Assembly: GCF_040548735.1 (NCBI RefSeq)
Contig: NZ_JBEPSD010000001.1
Coordinates: 124,001-188,000, forward strand
Source of the DNA: Rhodanobacter soli
Lineage (GTDB): Bacteria; Pseudomonadota; Gammaproteobacteria; Xanthomonadales; Rhodanobacteraceae
Reading direction: 5' to 3'
Length of the DNA stretch: 64,000 bases
In this document: piece by piece, positions 46,068-55,208 of the stretch
How positions within the stretch are numbered: the first letter of the stretch is position 1
Layout of the letters: each line of letters starts with the position of its first letter
Position numbers and translations under genes: made by a program
The notes under the pieces: model-generated
Told to the model about the DNA's origin: nothing
The model's input: only the letters and a program-made list of their open reading frames with translations
The model's database searches: none

Positions 46068-47549
46068 ATGCCGATCGACCGTCGAGAGTTCCTGAAACTG
46101 GGTGGACTGGCCTTGGCCGGCGCCATGCCGGAGCTGCTCCAGGCCGGTGATGCGCTGGCGCTGCGGCCAGCCGAATCGCATGGCCATGCCGACTACACGC
46201 TGCGCATCGGCCGCAGCCTGGTGGAGCTGGCGCCCGATCACATCGTTTCCACCCGCACCTACAACGGCCGGTTTCCCGGGCCGCTGCTGCGGCTGAAACA
46301 AGGCCGGCCGGTGGTGGTGGACATCCACAACGACACCGACACGCCGGAGCAACTGCACTGGCACGGGCAATCCCTGCCCACCGCGGTGGATGGCGCTGCC
46401 GAAGAAGGCACCCCGTACATTCCGGCCCACGGCATGCGCCGGATCGCCTTCATGCCCGGGCCGGCAGGGCTGCGTTTTTACCACACGCATCTGCATGCCG
46501 GGGCCGATCTCGACCTCGGCCAGTACAGCGGCCTGGTCGGCCCCGTGTATATCGAGCCGCAGCAGGAGTCCGGCGCCTGGGACCGCGAGGTGTTCCTGAC
46601 GCTGAAGGAATTCGATCCGTTCTTCAGCAAGGGCGGCGACATGGCGATGGACTTCCTGCGGCCGGATGAACGCGACCCGGCCCTGCAGCGGCGCGGCGAA
46701 AAGACGATGAAGGCCTCGCTGGCCGGTGGCGCGCCGCACGGGTATGAAGTCGGCTACCAGACGTTCTCGATCAACGGCCGCATGCTGGGCCACGGCGAAC
46801 CGATCCGCGTGCGCGCCGGCGAGCGCGTGTTGCTGCACATCATCAACGGCAGCGCCACCGAGATCCGCAGCCTCGCCCTGCCCGGCCACACGTTCACGGT
46901 GGTGGCGCTGGACGGCAATCCGGTACCGCATCCGGCGACGGTGCCGGTGTTGTGGCTGGGCACCGCCGAGCGCATTTCGGCCATCGTCGAGATGATGCAC
47001 CCGGGCGTGTGGATACTCGGCGACCTGGCCGATGACGACCGCAACCGCGGCATGGGCATCGTGGTCGAGTACGCCGGCTACGGCGGCAAGCCGCAATGGA
47101 TCAAGCCGCCACCGTTCCAGTGGGACTATCGCCGCTTCGCCTCGCCGGATGCGCCATCGCCTGCCACTCCAGACGAGACACTCGAGCTGACCTTCGCCAA
47201 ACGCAACGCGGCTCTCCACGGCTTCAACCAGTGGACGGTCAACGGCCAGCCGTTCGACATGCAGGCGATGCAGCCGGCTTTCCGGCTGCAGTACGGCAAG
47301 CGCTACCGGCTGCGCATGCACAACGCCAGCGACGACATCCACCCGATGCACCTGCACCGGCACAGCTTCGAGATCACCCGCATCGCCGGCCGGCCCGTCG
47401 CCGGCGTGATGAAGGACGTGGCGATGCTGGGTGGCTACCAGAGCATGGACGTCGATTTCACCGCCGACCAGCGCGGGCTGTCGCTGCTCCACTGTCACAT
47501 GCAACTGCACATGGACTTCGGCTTCATGGCGCTGTTCGATTGCGCATGA
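46068..47549 (+). CDS. Multicopper oxidase (Tat-exported)
   Basis: Periplasmic copper enzyme of 493 residues that oxidises metals or phenolics with O2. The twin-arginine signal is DRREFLKLGGLALAGAMPEL. Copper ligands are in HWHGQSLP, YHTHLHAG, HPMHLHRHSF and HCHMQLHMDFGFM, which together supply types 1, 2 and 3 copper. The ATG at 46068 is used, because the upstream frame has no signal. It overlaps chrA by four bases (ATGA). The substrate cannot be told. Confidence 0.9.
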   Translation: MPIDRREFLKLGGLALAGAMPELLQAGDALALRPAESHGHADYTLRIGRSLVELAPDHIVSTRTYNGRFPGPLLRLKQGRPVVVDIHNDTDTPEQLHWHGQSLPTAVDGAAEEGTPYIPAHGMRRIAFMPGPAGLRFYHTHLHAGADLDLGQYSGLVGPVYIEPQQESGAWDREVFLTLKEFDPFFSKGGDMAMDFLRPDERDPALQRRGEKTMKASLAGGAPHGYEVGYQTFSINGRMLGHGEPIRVRAGERVLLHIINGSATEIRSLALPGHTFTVVALDGNPVPHPATVPVLWLGTAERISAIVEMMHPGVWILGDLADDDRNRGMGIVVEYAGYGGKPQWIKPPPFQWDYRRFASPDAPSPATPDETLELTFAKRNAALHGFNQWTVNGQPFDMQAMQPAFRLQYGKRYRLRMHNASDDIHPMHLHRHSFEITRIAGRPVAGVMKDVAMLGGYQSMDVDFTADQRGLSLLHCHMQLHMDFGFMALFDCA

Positions 47550-48745
47550 GCAACGTGACCGCGCCGGGTGGCTCCGCCTGGGAGGTGTTGACCGCATTTC
47601 TCAGGCTGGGCGTGTCCTCGTTCGGCGGGCCGATCGCGCATCTGGGCTATTTCCATCGCGAGTTTGTCGAACGGCGACGCTGGCTGGATGACGAGCGCTT
47701 CGGCCAGATGCTGGCGTTGTGCCAGTTCCTGCCGGGGCCGGCGAGCAGCCAGCTGGGCTTTTCCATCGGCTTGCTGCGGGCCGGCGGATGGGGTGGCCTT
47801 GCCGCTTTCGTCGGCTTCACGCTGCCCTCGGCCCTGCTGATGTTTGCCTTCGCCGCGCTGAGTGCGCGCATGTCCGGCGCGCCGGGCCAGGCGGCGATTC
47901 ACGGGTTGAAACTGGTCGCCGTGGCAGTGGTCGCCCAGGGCCTGCTCGGCATGGCGCGCCGGCTCACGCCGGACCTGCCGCGCCTGCTGCTCGCCGCGCT
48001 TGCCGCCCTGCTGATCGCGATCGGCGGCAACGCATGGATGCAATTGCTGGTGGTCGCCCTCGGTGCGGCGCTGGGCCCGTGGCTGTGCCGCACGGTCACG
48101 GCGCGCCCGGGCGACCGCCTGGTTCTGCAGCATGGACGTCGTGGCGGCATCGCGCTGCTGGCCGTGTTTGCCGTCCTGTTGCTGCTCTCGCTGGTGCCGT
48201 GGTCCGGTGCGCCACCATGGGCCCAGGTGACGGCGGGGTTCTACCGTGCCGGCGCGCTGGTGTTCGGCGGCGGTCACGTGGTGCTGCCCTTGCTGAAACA
48301 GACCGTGGTCGATCCGGGCTGGCTCGATGGCAACAGCTTCCTCGCCGGCTACGGTGCAGCCCAGGCGGTACCCGGCCCGATGTTCAGCCTCGCGGCATTC
48401 CTTGGCGAACGTATCGGTATCGGCCACAGCGGCGCACTCGGCGCCACGGTCTGTCTGCTGGCGATCTTTCTGCCGGGGCTGCTGCTGGTTTCCGCCGCCT
48501 TGCCGTTCTGGCAGGCGCTCGCCGCGCGGAATGACGCCGCACGCGTGCTGGCCGGCGTCAACGCCGCCGTGGTCGGCCTGCTCGCCGCCGCGCTTTACGA
48601 CCCGGTGTGGATCAGTGCCGTGCATCGCCCGCTCGATGCCGCAATCGCGCTGAGCGCCTTCGCCCTGCTCGCCTGGGCACGCTGGCCGGCACTTGCCATC
48701 GTCGGATGGTGCGTGATGGCGTCCCTGCTCACGGTACCGTTCTGA
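47546..48745 (+). CDS. chrA: Chromate transporter ChrA (two-domain CHR family)
   Basis: Inner-membrane protein of 399 residues with two homologous halves. The first opens with FLRLGVSSFGGPIAHLGYFH and CQFLPGPASSQLGFSIGLLR; the second with YRAGALVFGGGHVVLPLLKQ and GYGAAQAVPGPMFSLAAFLG. The SFGGP/FGGGHVVLP and PGP motifs are diagnostic of the CHR superfamily of chromate efflux. It is translationally coupled to the multicopper oxidase. Chromate as substrate is inferred from the family. It converges with asnB, with four bases between the stops. Confidence 0.92.
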   Translation: MSNVTAPGGSAWEVLTAFLRLGVSSFGGPIAHLGYFHREFVERRRWLDDERFGQMLALCQFLPGPASSQLGFSIGLLRAGGWGGLAAFVGFTLPSALLMFAFAALSARMSGAPGQAAIHGLKLVAVAVVAQGLLGMARRLTPDLPRLLLAALAALLIAIGGNAWMQLLVVALGAALGPWLCRTVTARPGDRLVLQHGRRGGIALLAVFAVLLLLSLVPWSGAPPWAQVTAGFYRAGALVFGGGHVVLPLLKQTVVDPGWLDGNSFLAGYGAAQAVPGPMFSLAAFLGERIGIGHSGALGATVCLLAIFLPGLLLVSAALPFWQALAARNDAARVLAGVNAAVVGLLAAALYDPVWISAVHRPLDAAIALSAFALLAWARWPALAIVGWCVMASLLTVPF

Positions 48746-48749
48746 AGGC

Positions 48750-50417
48750 TCAGGCCAGCGCGTGGTCGTGCACCCCCTTGACCGCCCGGCCCGACGGATC
48801 GGCCGCGTTCGCGAACGCCGGATCCCACGCCAGCGCCGCCGGCGAGGAGCAGGCGATCGACTTGCCGCCGGGCACGGTCGCGGCGCAGGCCTCGCCGGGG
48901 AAGTGTTGCTCGAAGATGCGCCGGTAGAAGTACGCCTCCTTGGTCGCCGGCGTGTTGAACGGATAGCGCGCCGCGGCCGCGGCGAACTCGCGGTCGCTGA
49001 CCGCCTGCTCCGCGTGCGCCTTCAGCCCGTCGATCCAGCCGTAGCCGACGCCGTCGCTGAACTGCTCCTTCTGCCGCCACAGGATCGAATCCGGCAGCGC
49101 GCCGTTGAACGCTTCGCGCAGTACCGCTTTCTCGATGCGGCCCCGCCCCGCCATCTTGTGCGCGGCATCGAGGCCCATCGCCACGTCGATGAACTCCAGG
49201 TCGAGGAACGGCACGCGCGCCTCCACGCCCCAGGCCATCATCGCCTTGTTCGCGCGCAGGCAGTCGTAGCTGTGCAGCGCGTCGAGCTTGCGCACGGTTT
49301 CCTCGTGGAACGCCTCGGCCGACGGCGCCTTGTGGAAGTACAGGTAGCCGCCGAAGATCTCGTCGCTGCCTTCGCCCGATAGCACCATCTTCACGCCCAT
49401 CGCCTTGATCCGCCGCGCCAGCAGGTACATCGGCGTGGCGGCACGGATGGTGGTGACGTCGTAGGTCTCGATGTGGCGGATCACCTCGGGCAGCGCGTCC
49501 AGCCCTTCCCAAAAGGTGTAGACGAAGCCGTGATGCACGGTGCCCAGCGCCTCGGCGGCGACCTGCGCAGCGGCCAGGTCGGGTGAGCCGTCCAGCCCGA
49601 TCGCGAACGAATGCAGGCGCGGCCACCAGGCCTCGCTGCGGTCGTCGTCCTCGACCCGCTCGCGCGCGAACTGCGCGGCGCAGGCGGCGACCAGCGACGA
49701 ATCCAGCCCGCCGGAGAGCAGCACGCCATACGGCACGTCGGTCATCAGCTGGCGATGCACGGCCTGTTCGAACGCCTTGCGCAAGGCCGGCGCGGCCACG
49801 TCATGGCCGCGCGTGGCGGCGTAGTCGCGCCATGGCCTGGCGTAGTAGCTGCGCAGTTCGCCGCTGGCGCTGTCGTAGACATGACCTGGAGGGAACGGCG
49901 CCACGTCAGCGCACACGCCGACCAGCGCCTTCATCTCCGAGGCCACGCACAGGCGGCCTTGCGCATCGTGTCCCCAGTACAGCGGGCAGACGCCGATCGG
50001 GTCGCGCGCGATCAGGTAACGCTGCGCCTCGCCGTCCCACAACGCGAACGCGAAGATGCCGTTGAGCCTGCCCACGAAGTCACTGCCCTGCTCGCGGTAC
50101 AGCGCGTTGATCACCTCGCAATCCGAGCCGGTGGTGAAGTCGTACGTGCTGGCCGCGCGCAGCTCGCGGTGGTTGTAGATCTCGCCGTTCACCGCCAACG
50201 CCAGCGCGCCGTCGCGCGAACGCAGCGGCTGCGCGCCGCTGGCCGGGTCGACGATGGCCAGCCGCTCGTGCACCAGGATCACCCCGGCGTCGACGAACAC
50301 CCCGCTCCAGTCCGGCCCGCGATGACGCTGGCGCTGCGACAGTTCCAGCGCCTGCCGGCGCAGCGCCGCCAGGTCGTCGCCCGGCTGCAGGTCGAACATT
50401 CCGAAGATCGAACACAT
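48750..50417 (-). CDS. asnB: Asparagine synthetase B (glutamine-hydrolysing)
   Basis: Makes asparagine from aspartate, glutamine and ATP. 555 residues, normal length. Cys2 after the initiator Met is the amidotransferase nucleophile (MCSIFGMFDLQPGDD), with RHRGPDWSGVF nearby. The synthetase domain has the PP-loop LLSGGLDSSLVAACA and GEGSDEIFGGYLYFHKAP. The start at 50417 is fixed by the need for Cys2 after Met; an ATG five codons upstream is rejected. An Asn-rich leader peptide and terminator lie just upstream, so expression is probably set by asparagine supply. Confidence 0.97.
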   Translation of the reverse strand: MCSIFGMFDLQPGDDLAALRRQALELSQRQRHRGPDWSGVFVDAGVILVHERLAIVDPASGAQPLRSRDGALALAVNGEIYNHRELRAASTYDFTTGSDCEVINALYREQGSDFVGRLNGIFAFALWDGEAQRYLIARDPIGVCPLYWGHDAQGRLCVASEMKALVGVCADVAPFPPGHVYDSASGELRSYYARPWRDYAATRGHDVAAPALRKAFEQAVHRQLMTDVPYGVLLSGGLDSSLVAACAAQFARERVEDDDRSEAWWPRLHSFAIGLDGSPDLAAAQVAAEALGTVHHGFVYTFWEGLDALPEVIRHIETYDVTTIRAATPMYLLARRIKAMGVKMVLSGEGSDEIFGGYLYFHKAPSAEAFHEETVRKLDALHSYDCLRANKAMMAWGVEARVPFLDLEFIDVAMGLDAAHKMAGRGRIEKAVLREAFNGALPDSILWRQKEQFSDGVGYGWIDGLKAHAEQAVSDREFAAAAARYPFNTPATKEAYFYRRIFEQHFPGEACAATVPGGKSIACSSPAALAWDPAFANAADPSGRAVKGVHDHALA

Positions 50418-50440
50418 GACCATTCCCCTCATCGTTGATC

Positions 50441-50492
50441 AAAAACACAGACGCAGAAACGACGAAGGCCCGCACTGGGCGGGCCTTCGTCG
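50441..50492 (-). terminator. asnB attenuator terminator
   Basis: Arms 50479-50492 and 50460-50473 pair perfectly over 14 bp (CGACGAAGGCCCGC with GCGGGCCTTCGTCG) with a 5-nt loop. On the reverse strand it is followed by TTTCTGCGTCTGTGTTTTT and then by asnB, 43 bp from the hairpin to the ATG. The 5' arm contains GGCCCGCC, complementary to GGCGGGCC in the leader coding region, giving an alternative antiterminator pairing. Confidence 0.85.
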
Positions 50493-50514
50493 CGTATTCA
50501 ATGAAAACTTGCTG

Positions 50515-50580
50515 CTACGCGCGGGCCCGCCAACGGTTGGCGTTATTGTTCGCGCAATTATTGTTGTTGCCGGCCAACAT
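50515..50580 (-). CDS. Asn-rich leader peptide of asnB attenuator
   Basis: A 21-codon ORF with ATG at 50580 (MLAGNNNNCANNNANRWRAR plus Ala and stop). Eight Asn codons, four in a row then three, then one, form the control region. An AGGG lies seven bases before the ATG. The stop is 23 bp before the terminator hairpin arm. A ribosome stalled at the Asn codons would leave the last codons (TGG CGG GCC) free to pair with the terminator's 5' arm, letting transcription continue. This is the standard design of trp/his/ilv leader peptides, here for asparagine. Confidence 0.88.
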   Translation of the reverse strand: MLAGNNNNCANNNANRWRARA

Positions 50581-50725
50581 GAAGCCCTGCGCGGAAAGCG
50601 CAGTGGGTTTCGGGAAGCTGGCGACAACGGAATGCATGGGCGGACTTGAACAGATTCGCCCGTCGCCCGCAAGTGCATGCGGCGCGAGATGACGCAGCCT
50701 CGTGCTTGCCGCTACATTGCCGCGA

Positions 50726-51850
50726 ATGAGCCATGACGAAACAAGGATGTCCGCTCGATCCGCCGAGCAGGGGGAGCCGATCCCGCCCGGCGGTCGCCCA
50801 CTGCGATGGTCGGTGCGCCTGCTGGCCCGGCTGTTGCGCGGCTTCTATTTCCGCCACGTCCACATCGTCGGCGCACGTCAGCACCCGGCACAGCCGCGCG
50901 GCGGCCGGCTGATCGTCAGCAGCCATCGCAACGGCGCGATCGACGGCTATACGGTGCTGCGGGCCTTCCCCGGCGTGCAGGGACTGGTGTCGGTGCAGCT
51001 GCTGCAACACCCGCTGCTACGCTGGATGTTCGACGGCATTGCGGTGGTACGTGAGAAGGATCGCCAGCGATACGGGATTCGACGCGCCACGTTCGCCAAC
51101 CCCGTGGACGCGGGTTGCGCGCAGCTGCGTGCGGGCGGCGATCTGCTGATTTTCCCTGAAGGCAGCAGCGAATGGAGCCATCGACCACTGCCCTATCAGC
51201 GCGGTGCTGCGCGCATCGCCCGGACCATGTTGGCCGAAGGAGCGTCGCTGGAACTGGTGCCGCTGGGTTTGCACTATCGGGCACCGGACCAGTTCCGCTC
51301 CGATGTCGAAATCCTGGTTGGCGCTCCGCTGGAACTGCCGACGCGAGCCGGCGAGGAAACGGACCGCGACTGGGAATGGCGGATTCATCAGGCGATCGCC
51401 GAGGCCCTTGATGCGGTATCAGTGAACTGCCCCGATCCCGCCGGCCTTGCTGTCGCCGAAGCGCATGCGACGACTGTGGCAGCGAGCGGCGGATCCTATG
51501 CGCAAGCTTTCATCGACGCGCAGCAGCATCTGCAAACACACCAGCCGTTACCGACCGCACTACCGAGCCAACCGATGCGCGCATGGCCGTTGGATTGGCT
51601 CGGCGTGGCCGCCTTCGTGCTGCTGGCCGCACCGGTGCTGTTGATCGGGCGAATCGCCGGCGGCAAGGCCGATGCACGCAATACGGTCAGTTTTTTCCGC
51701 ATGGCCGGTGGCCTGGTTGCAGCACTGTTGTGGCTGCCGTGCCTGCTGTTGGCGACTTACGGCTGGCCGCTGCCGATGCTTGCGCTGTGGTGCGCGGCCG
51801 CACTGGGTTGGTGGCGCTGGCCAAACGTAATGCACAGGAATGCGCAATGA
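50726..51850 (+). CDS. PlsC-like acyltransferase family protein
   Basis: 374 residues. The glycerol-phosphate acyltransferase motif I is SSHRNGAIDG (H-x5-D), motif III is FPEGSSEW. Unlike short PlsC proteins it has a C-terminal region with at least two membrane helices (LGVAAFVLLAAPVLLIGRIA and MAGGLVAALLWLPCLLLATY). It is probably a membrane-bound phospholipid or lipid-headgroup acyltransferase. The ATG at 50726 is preferred. Coupled to the PAP2 gene by a four-base overlap, and that gene to the PEP-synthase-like gene, so the three form one operon. Confidence 0.82.
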   Translation: MSHDETRMSARSAEQGEPIPPGGRPLRWSVRLLARLLRGFYFRHVHIVGARQHPAQPRGGRLIVSSHRNGAIDGYTVLRAFPGVQGLVSVQLLQHPLLRWMFDGIAVVREKDRQRYGIRRATFANPVDAGCAQLRAGGDLLIFPEGSSEWSHRPLPYQRGAARIARTMLAEGASLELVPLGLHYRAPDQFRSDVEILVGAPLELPTRAGEETDRDWEWRIHQAIAEALDAVSVNCPDPAGLAVAEAHATTVAASGGSYAQAFIDAQQHLQTHQPLPTALPSQPMRAWPLDWLGVAAFVLLAAPVLLIGRIAGGKADARNTVSFFRMAGGLVAALLWLPCLLLATYGWPLPMLALWCAAALGWWRWPNVMHRNAQ

Positions 51851-52710
51851 CGATGACACGACTGGAACGCTGGGTCGGCTACGCCTTCGTGGCCGAACTG
51901 CTGTTGATCCTGGTGCTGGGAAGCATCGGCGCATGGCAATTGGGAGACCGGACCTTGCAGGTCAGCAGCGTGCTTGGCGGCATCGCGTGGTGTGCGCTGA
52001 TCTTCGTCACTCTGGCACCGCCTGCCAGCTCCCGCTCAAGCTGGAAAGGTACGCTGCAATTTGTTGCCTGCTGGCTGATCTTCCCGTTGTTCAAAGCGAT
52101 CCGCGACGTGTTCATCACGCACACCGCCGATGCCGCGCTGCTGGCGCTGGACCGGCACCTGTGGGGTGGTCTGAGCCTGCCGGAGCACCTGCTGGGATGG
52201 GAGCGGCCATGGCTGTCGGAACTGCTCAGCGGCGGCTATTTTCTGTTCTATTTCGTGGTGCTGCTGCCGGCGATCGCGTTCAGCGTGCGCCATCGCAGCC
52301 GCGAAGCTGCGACGTTCTTTTTCGGGCTGACCTCGATGTATCTGGTCGGCTTCGCCGGTTACATGCTGGTGCCGGCCGGCGGGCCGTATATCGCCTTTCC
52401 CGAAACCTTCCCCTACCCGGTGCACGGCGGCGCGATGACAGCCTTGCTGGCCGGCGTGGTCAAGGCCGGCATCACCGGCATGGATGTATTTCCCAGCCTG
52501 CACAGCGGTATCGGCGTGTACGTACTGGGCTTCTTCGCGCTGGGCGGCTACCGGCGCATTGCGTTATTGCTGGCGCCGATCATCCTGGCGCTGGTCGTCG
52601 CCACGCTCTATCTGCGCTATCACTACGGCATCGACGTGTTGTGCGGAATCGCTCTCGCCACTGTCGTGCTTACCCTCGTTCAACGCTACTGCAAGGAAGG
52701 TCAGGCATGA
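51847..52710 (+). CDS. PAP2-family phosphatase, membrane
   Basis: 287 residues with six or so membrane helices. The PAP2 signature is split as usual: KAIRDVF near residue 80, PSLHSGIGV near 217 (catalytic His) and RYHYGIDVLCGI near 259 (His). It matches membrane lipid phosphatases/inositolphosphotransferases of the PAP2 superfamily. Its ATG overlaps the acyltransferase stop, and its stop overlaps the next ATG. The substrate is probably a lipid phosphate. Confidence 0.85.
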   Translation: MTMTRLERWVGYAFVAELLLILVLGSIGAWQLGDRTLQVSSVLGGIAWCALIFVTLAPPASSRSSWKGTLQFVACWLIFPLFKAIRDVFITHTADAALLALDRHLWGGLSLPEHLLGWERPWLSELLSGGYFLFYFVVLLPAIAFSVRHRSREAATFFFGLTSMYLVGFAGYMLVPAGGPYIAFPETFPYPVHGGAMTALLAGVVKAGITGMDVFPSLHSGIGVYVLGFFALGGYRRIALLLAPIILALVVATLYLRYHYGIDVLCGIALATVVLTLVQRYCKEGQA

Positions 52711-55202
52711 GCCAGTTGTTCGCATTCACCGATCCGCAAGCGGCCGAACATGCCATCAGCGGTGGCAAGGGCGCGAACCTGGCACGGGCCGCGCAGCATC
52801 TGCCGGTGCCGCCCGGGATCGTGGTCGGCAGCGAGGCTTACCGCACCTTCGTGGCACCGTTGCGCGACACGATCCGTGCCGTGCTGGACGACGCTGCGCT
52901 CGACCACGCCGCACGCAGCGAACGCATCCAGACCCTGCTGTTGGCACAGCCGTTGCCGTCCTCGCTGCGCGATGAACTGGCTGCGAAGATGGGCGTGCTC
53001 GGACTGGCCGACACGCCGGTGGCGGTGCGCTCGTCCGGCACCCTGGAGGACCTGCCCGGCGCCGCGTTCGCCGGCCAGCACGACACCTTGCTCGGCATCC
53101 GCGGCGCCGACGCCGCCGTCGATGCGATCCGCCGCTGCTACGCCTCGCTGTGGAACGCGCATGTGCTGCCGTATCGGGAGCGGATGGGGCTGGATCACCT
53201 GGACGCGGCGATGGCCGTGGTGGTGCAGAAGATGGTGCAGGTGGGCGAACGCGAGGCGGCCGGCGTGGCGTTCTCGATCGACCCGGTGCGCGGCGCGCTG
53301 GACCAGGTGCTGATCAACGCCGCGTTCGGGCTCGGCGAAACCGTGGTCGGCGGCGAGGAGCCGGTCGACGAGTACCGGCTGCAGCGCAGCGACCTGGCCG
53401 AAGTCGAGGCGGTGATCGCTGAGAAGTCGCACGCGCTGGTGACCGCTGCCGCGAACGGCACCCGCCAGGTGGCATTGCCTGCGGAACAGGCGAACTCCCC
53501 CGCCCTCGACGCCGACCAACGCCGTGCCGTGGCGCAGCTCGCGCTGGCGGCCGAGCAGCACTTCGGCTTCCCGCAGGACATCGAATGGGCCTGGCAGGAC
53601 GGCAAACTGTACCTGCTGCAATCCCGCGCCGTGACACGCATCCCGCCGCGCTGGACCCGCGACGAATCGGCCGAACGCTTTCCCACCCCGGTCACCCCGC
53701 TGACCTGGGACCTGTGCGAAGCCGGTTTCCACGCCTCGCTCAACCACAGCTTCAAGCTGATGGGCCTGCCACCGTTCGGCGACAAATGGTTCGCCATGCG
53801 CGACTACTACATCTACGGCAACCAGAATGCGGTCGAGCTGTACAGCGGGCGCACGCCCACGCGCCTGCTCAAGGACGTGGAAAGCATCCGCGCCGCGCTG
53901 CCGCAGATCGCCGCGCAGTTCGCCTGGGTGCAGGAACTGCCGGTGCGCTGGATGCGCGACCTGGACACCTACCTGATCGGTATCGGCGCGCTGATGCGCG
54001 AACCGCTGGACGGCCGTCCGTTGAACGAGCTGTGGGATTACGTGCTGCGCATCAACGCGCTCGGCGCCAGCTATTTCCTGCCGAACATCGCCATCTCGCT
54101 GACCCAGCGCACGCTGTATGTGGGCCTGCAGCAGATGCTGCAACTGGCGCTGCCGGCCGAACAGGCGCAGCAGGTGTTCGACCAGTTGCTGGCGGTGACC
54201 GACACCAAGACCGGCCAGGTCAATGCCGAACTGTGGTCGCTGTCGCGGCTGGCGCGCATGGATGCCGCCCTGCATGCGCGGCTGCGCAGCGGCCCCAGCG
54301 TCGAACTGCTGGACGAGCTGGCGCAATACCCCGCCTTCCAGGTCGAGTTCCAGCGCTTCCTCGCCCGCCACGGCCACCGCGAGCTGGATTTCGATGCCTA
54401 CCATCCAACCTGGGTCGAGGCACCGCAAATCGTGCTGGACCAGTTGAAGATGCTGGTCGATCGGCCCAACGAGGATCGCGCCGCCGCCGAACTCCGCCAG
54501 AAGGCCGCGCAGGCGGCGATGGAACACAATGTGCTCAGCCATGCACCGGAGGAATTGCGCTACCTGGTGCACGAGGTGATCCGGCTGGCCCGCGCGTACA
54601 CCGCGCTGGACGACCTCGAGCACTACCAGACCACCCGCCTGCACCTGCCGTTCCGGCGCGGCCTGAAGGCGATCGGCGCGCAGTTGGTCGAGCGTGGCGT
54701 GCTGGGCGATCCGATGGACGTCTATTTCGTGCCGCTGGCGATACTCGACCGTGCCCTGCGCAGCGGCGAATTGGCCACGGTCACGCCAGCCGCCGCGCAG
54801 CACAAGGCTGGCTATCAGGCCGCCTGCGGACGCACGCCGGACTGGATCTTCGGCGAGGCGGAGCCGGTCGAGGTGGACGGCACGAACGTGCTCAAGGGCT
54901 TGGGCGGCAGCCCCGGCATCGTCGAAGGCGAAGTGTTCATGGTGCGCAGCCCAGAGGATTTCCCGCACTTCCCGAAGGATGCGATCCTGGTTGCGCGCAC
55001 CACCAACCCGGCGTGGACGCCGCTGTTCTACCAGGCCGGCGGCGTGATCACCGAAAGCGGCGGCCCGCTCTCGCACGGCGCGGTGACCGCACGCGAACTG
55101 GGCCTGCCGGCGGTGATGAGCGTGCGCCACGTGATGCGCCTACTCGGCAACGGGCAGCGCGTGCGCATCGACGGGCGCAACGGCACGGTGCAGATACTTT
55201 GA
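52707..55202 (+). CDS. PEP-synthase-like phosphotransferase with mobile His domain
   Basis: 831 residues in three parts: an N-terminal ATP-grasp PEP/pyruvate-binding domain (SGGKGANLARAAQHLPVPPG, VAVRSSGTLEDLPGAAFAGQ), a central domain of about 400 residues without a recognised motif, and a C-terminal mobile domain with the phosphorylated histidine in ESGGPLSHGAVTARELGLPA. The order resembles rifampin phosphotransferase and PEP-synthase-like proteins, which pass a phosphate from ATP via His to an acceptor. Placement with an acyltransferase and PAP2 phosphatase suggests a lipid-related acceptor, but this is inference. No PEP-synthase C-terminal PEP-binding domain is present. Confidence 0.85.
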   Translation: MSQLFAFTDPQAAEHAISGGKGANLARAAQHLPVPPGIVVGSEAYRTFVAPLRDTIRAVLDDAALDHAARSERIQTLLLAQPLPSSLRDELAAKMGVLGLADTPVAVRSSGTLEDLPGAAFAGQHDTLLGIRGADAAVDAIRRCYASLWNAHVLPYRERMGLDHLDAAMAVVVQKMVQVGEREAAGVAFSIDPVRGALDQVLINAAFGLGETVVGGEEPVDEYRLQRSDLAEVEAVIAEKSHALVTAAANGTRQVALPAEQANSPALDADQRRAVAQLALAAEQHFGFPQDIEWAWQDGKLYLLQSRAVTRIPPRWTRDESAERFPTPVTPLTWDLCEAGFHASLNHSFKLMGLPPFGDKWFAMRDYYIYGNQNAVELYSGRTPTRLLKDVESIRAALPQIAAQFAWVQELPVRWMRDLDTYLIGIGALMREPLDGRPLNELWDYVLRINALGASYFLPNIAISLTQRTLYVGLQQMLQLALPAEQAQQVFDQLLAVTDTKTGQVNAELWSLSRLARMDAALHARLRSGPSVELLDELAQYPAFQVEFQRFLARHGHRELDFDAYHPTWVEAPQIVLDQLKMLVDRPNEDRAAAELRQKAAQAAMEHNVLSHAPEELRYLVHEVIRLARAYTALDDLEHYQTTRLHLPFRRGLKAIGAQLVERGVLGDPMDVYFVPLAILDRALRSGELATVTPAAAQHKAGYQAACGRTPDWIFGEAEPVEVDGTNVLKGLGGSPGIVEGEVFMVRSPEDFPHFPKDAILVARTTNPAWTPLFYQAGGVITESGGPLSHGAVTARELGLPAVMSVRHVMRLLGNGQRVRIDGRNGTVQIL

Positions 55203-55208
55203 GGCGGC

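Noticed and set aside
51840-55202. A 1120-codon frame extending the PEP-synthase-like gene upstream
   Set aside because: The upstream part is an out-of-frame shadow of the PAP2 gene. The start at 52707 has family sequence and an overlapping stop.
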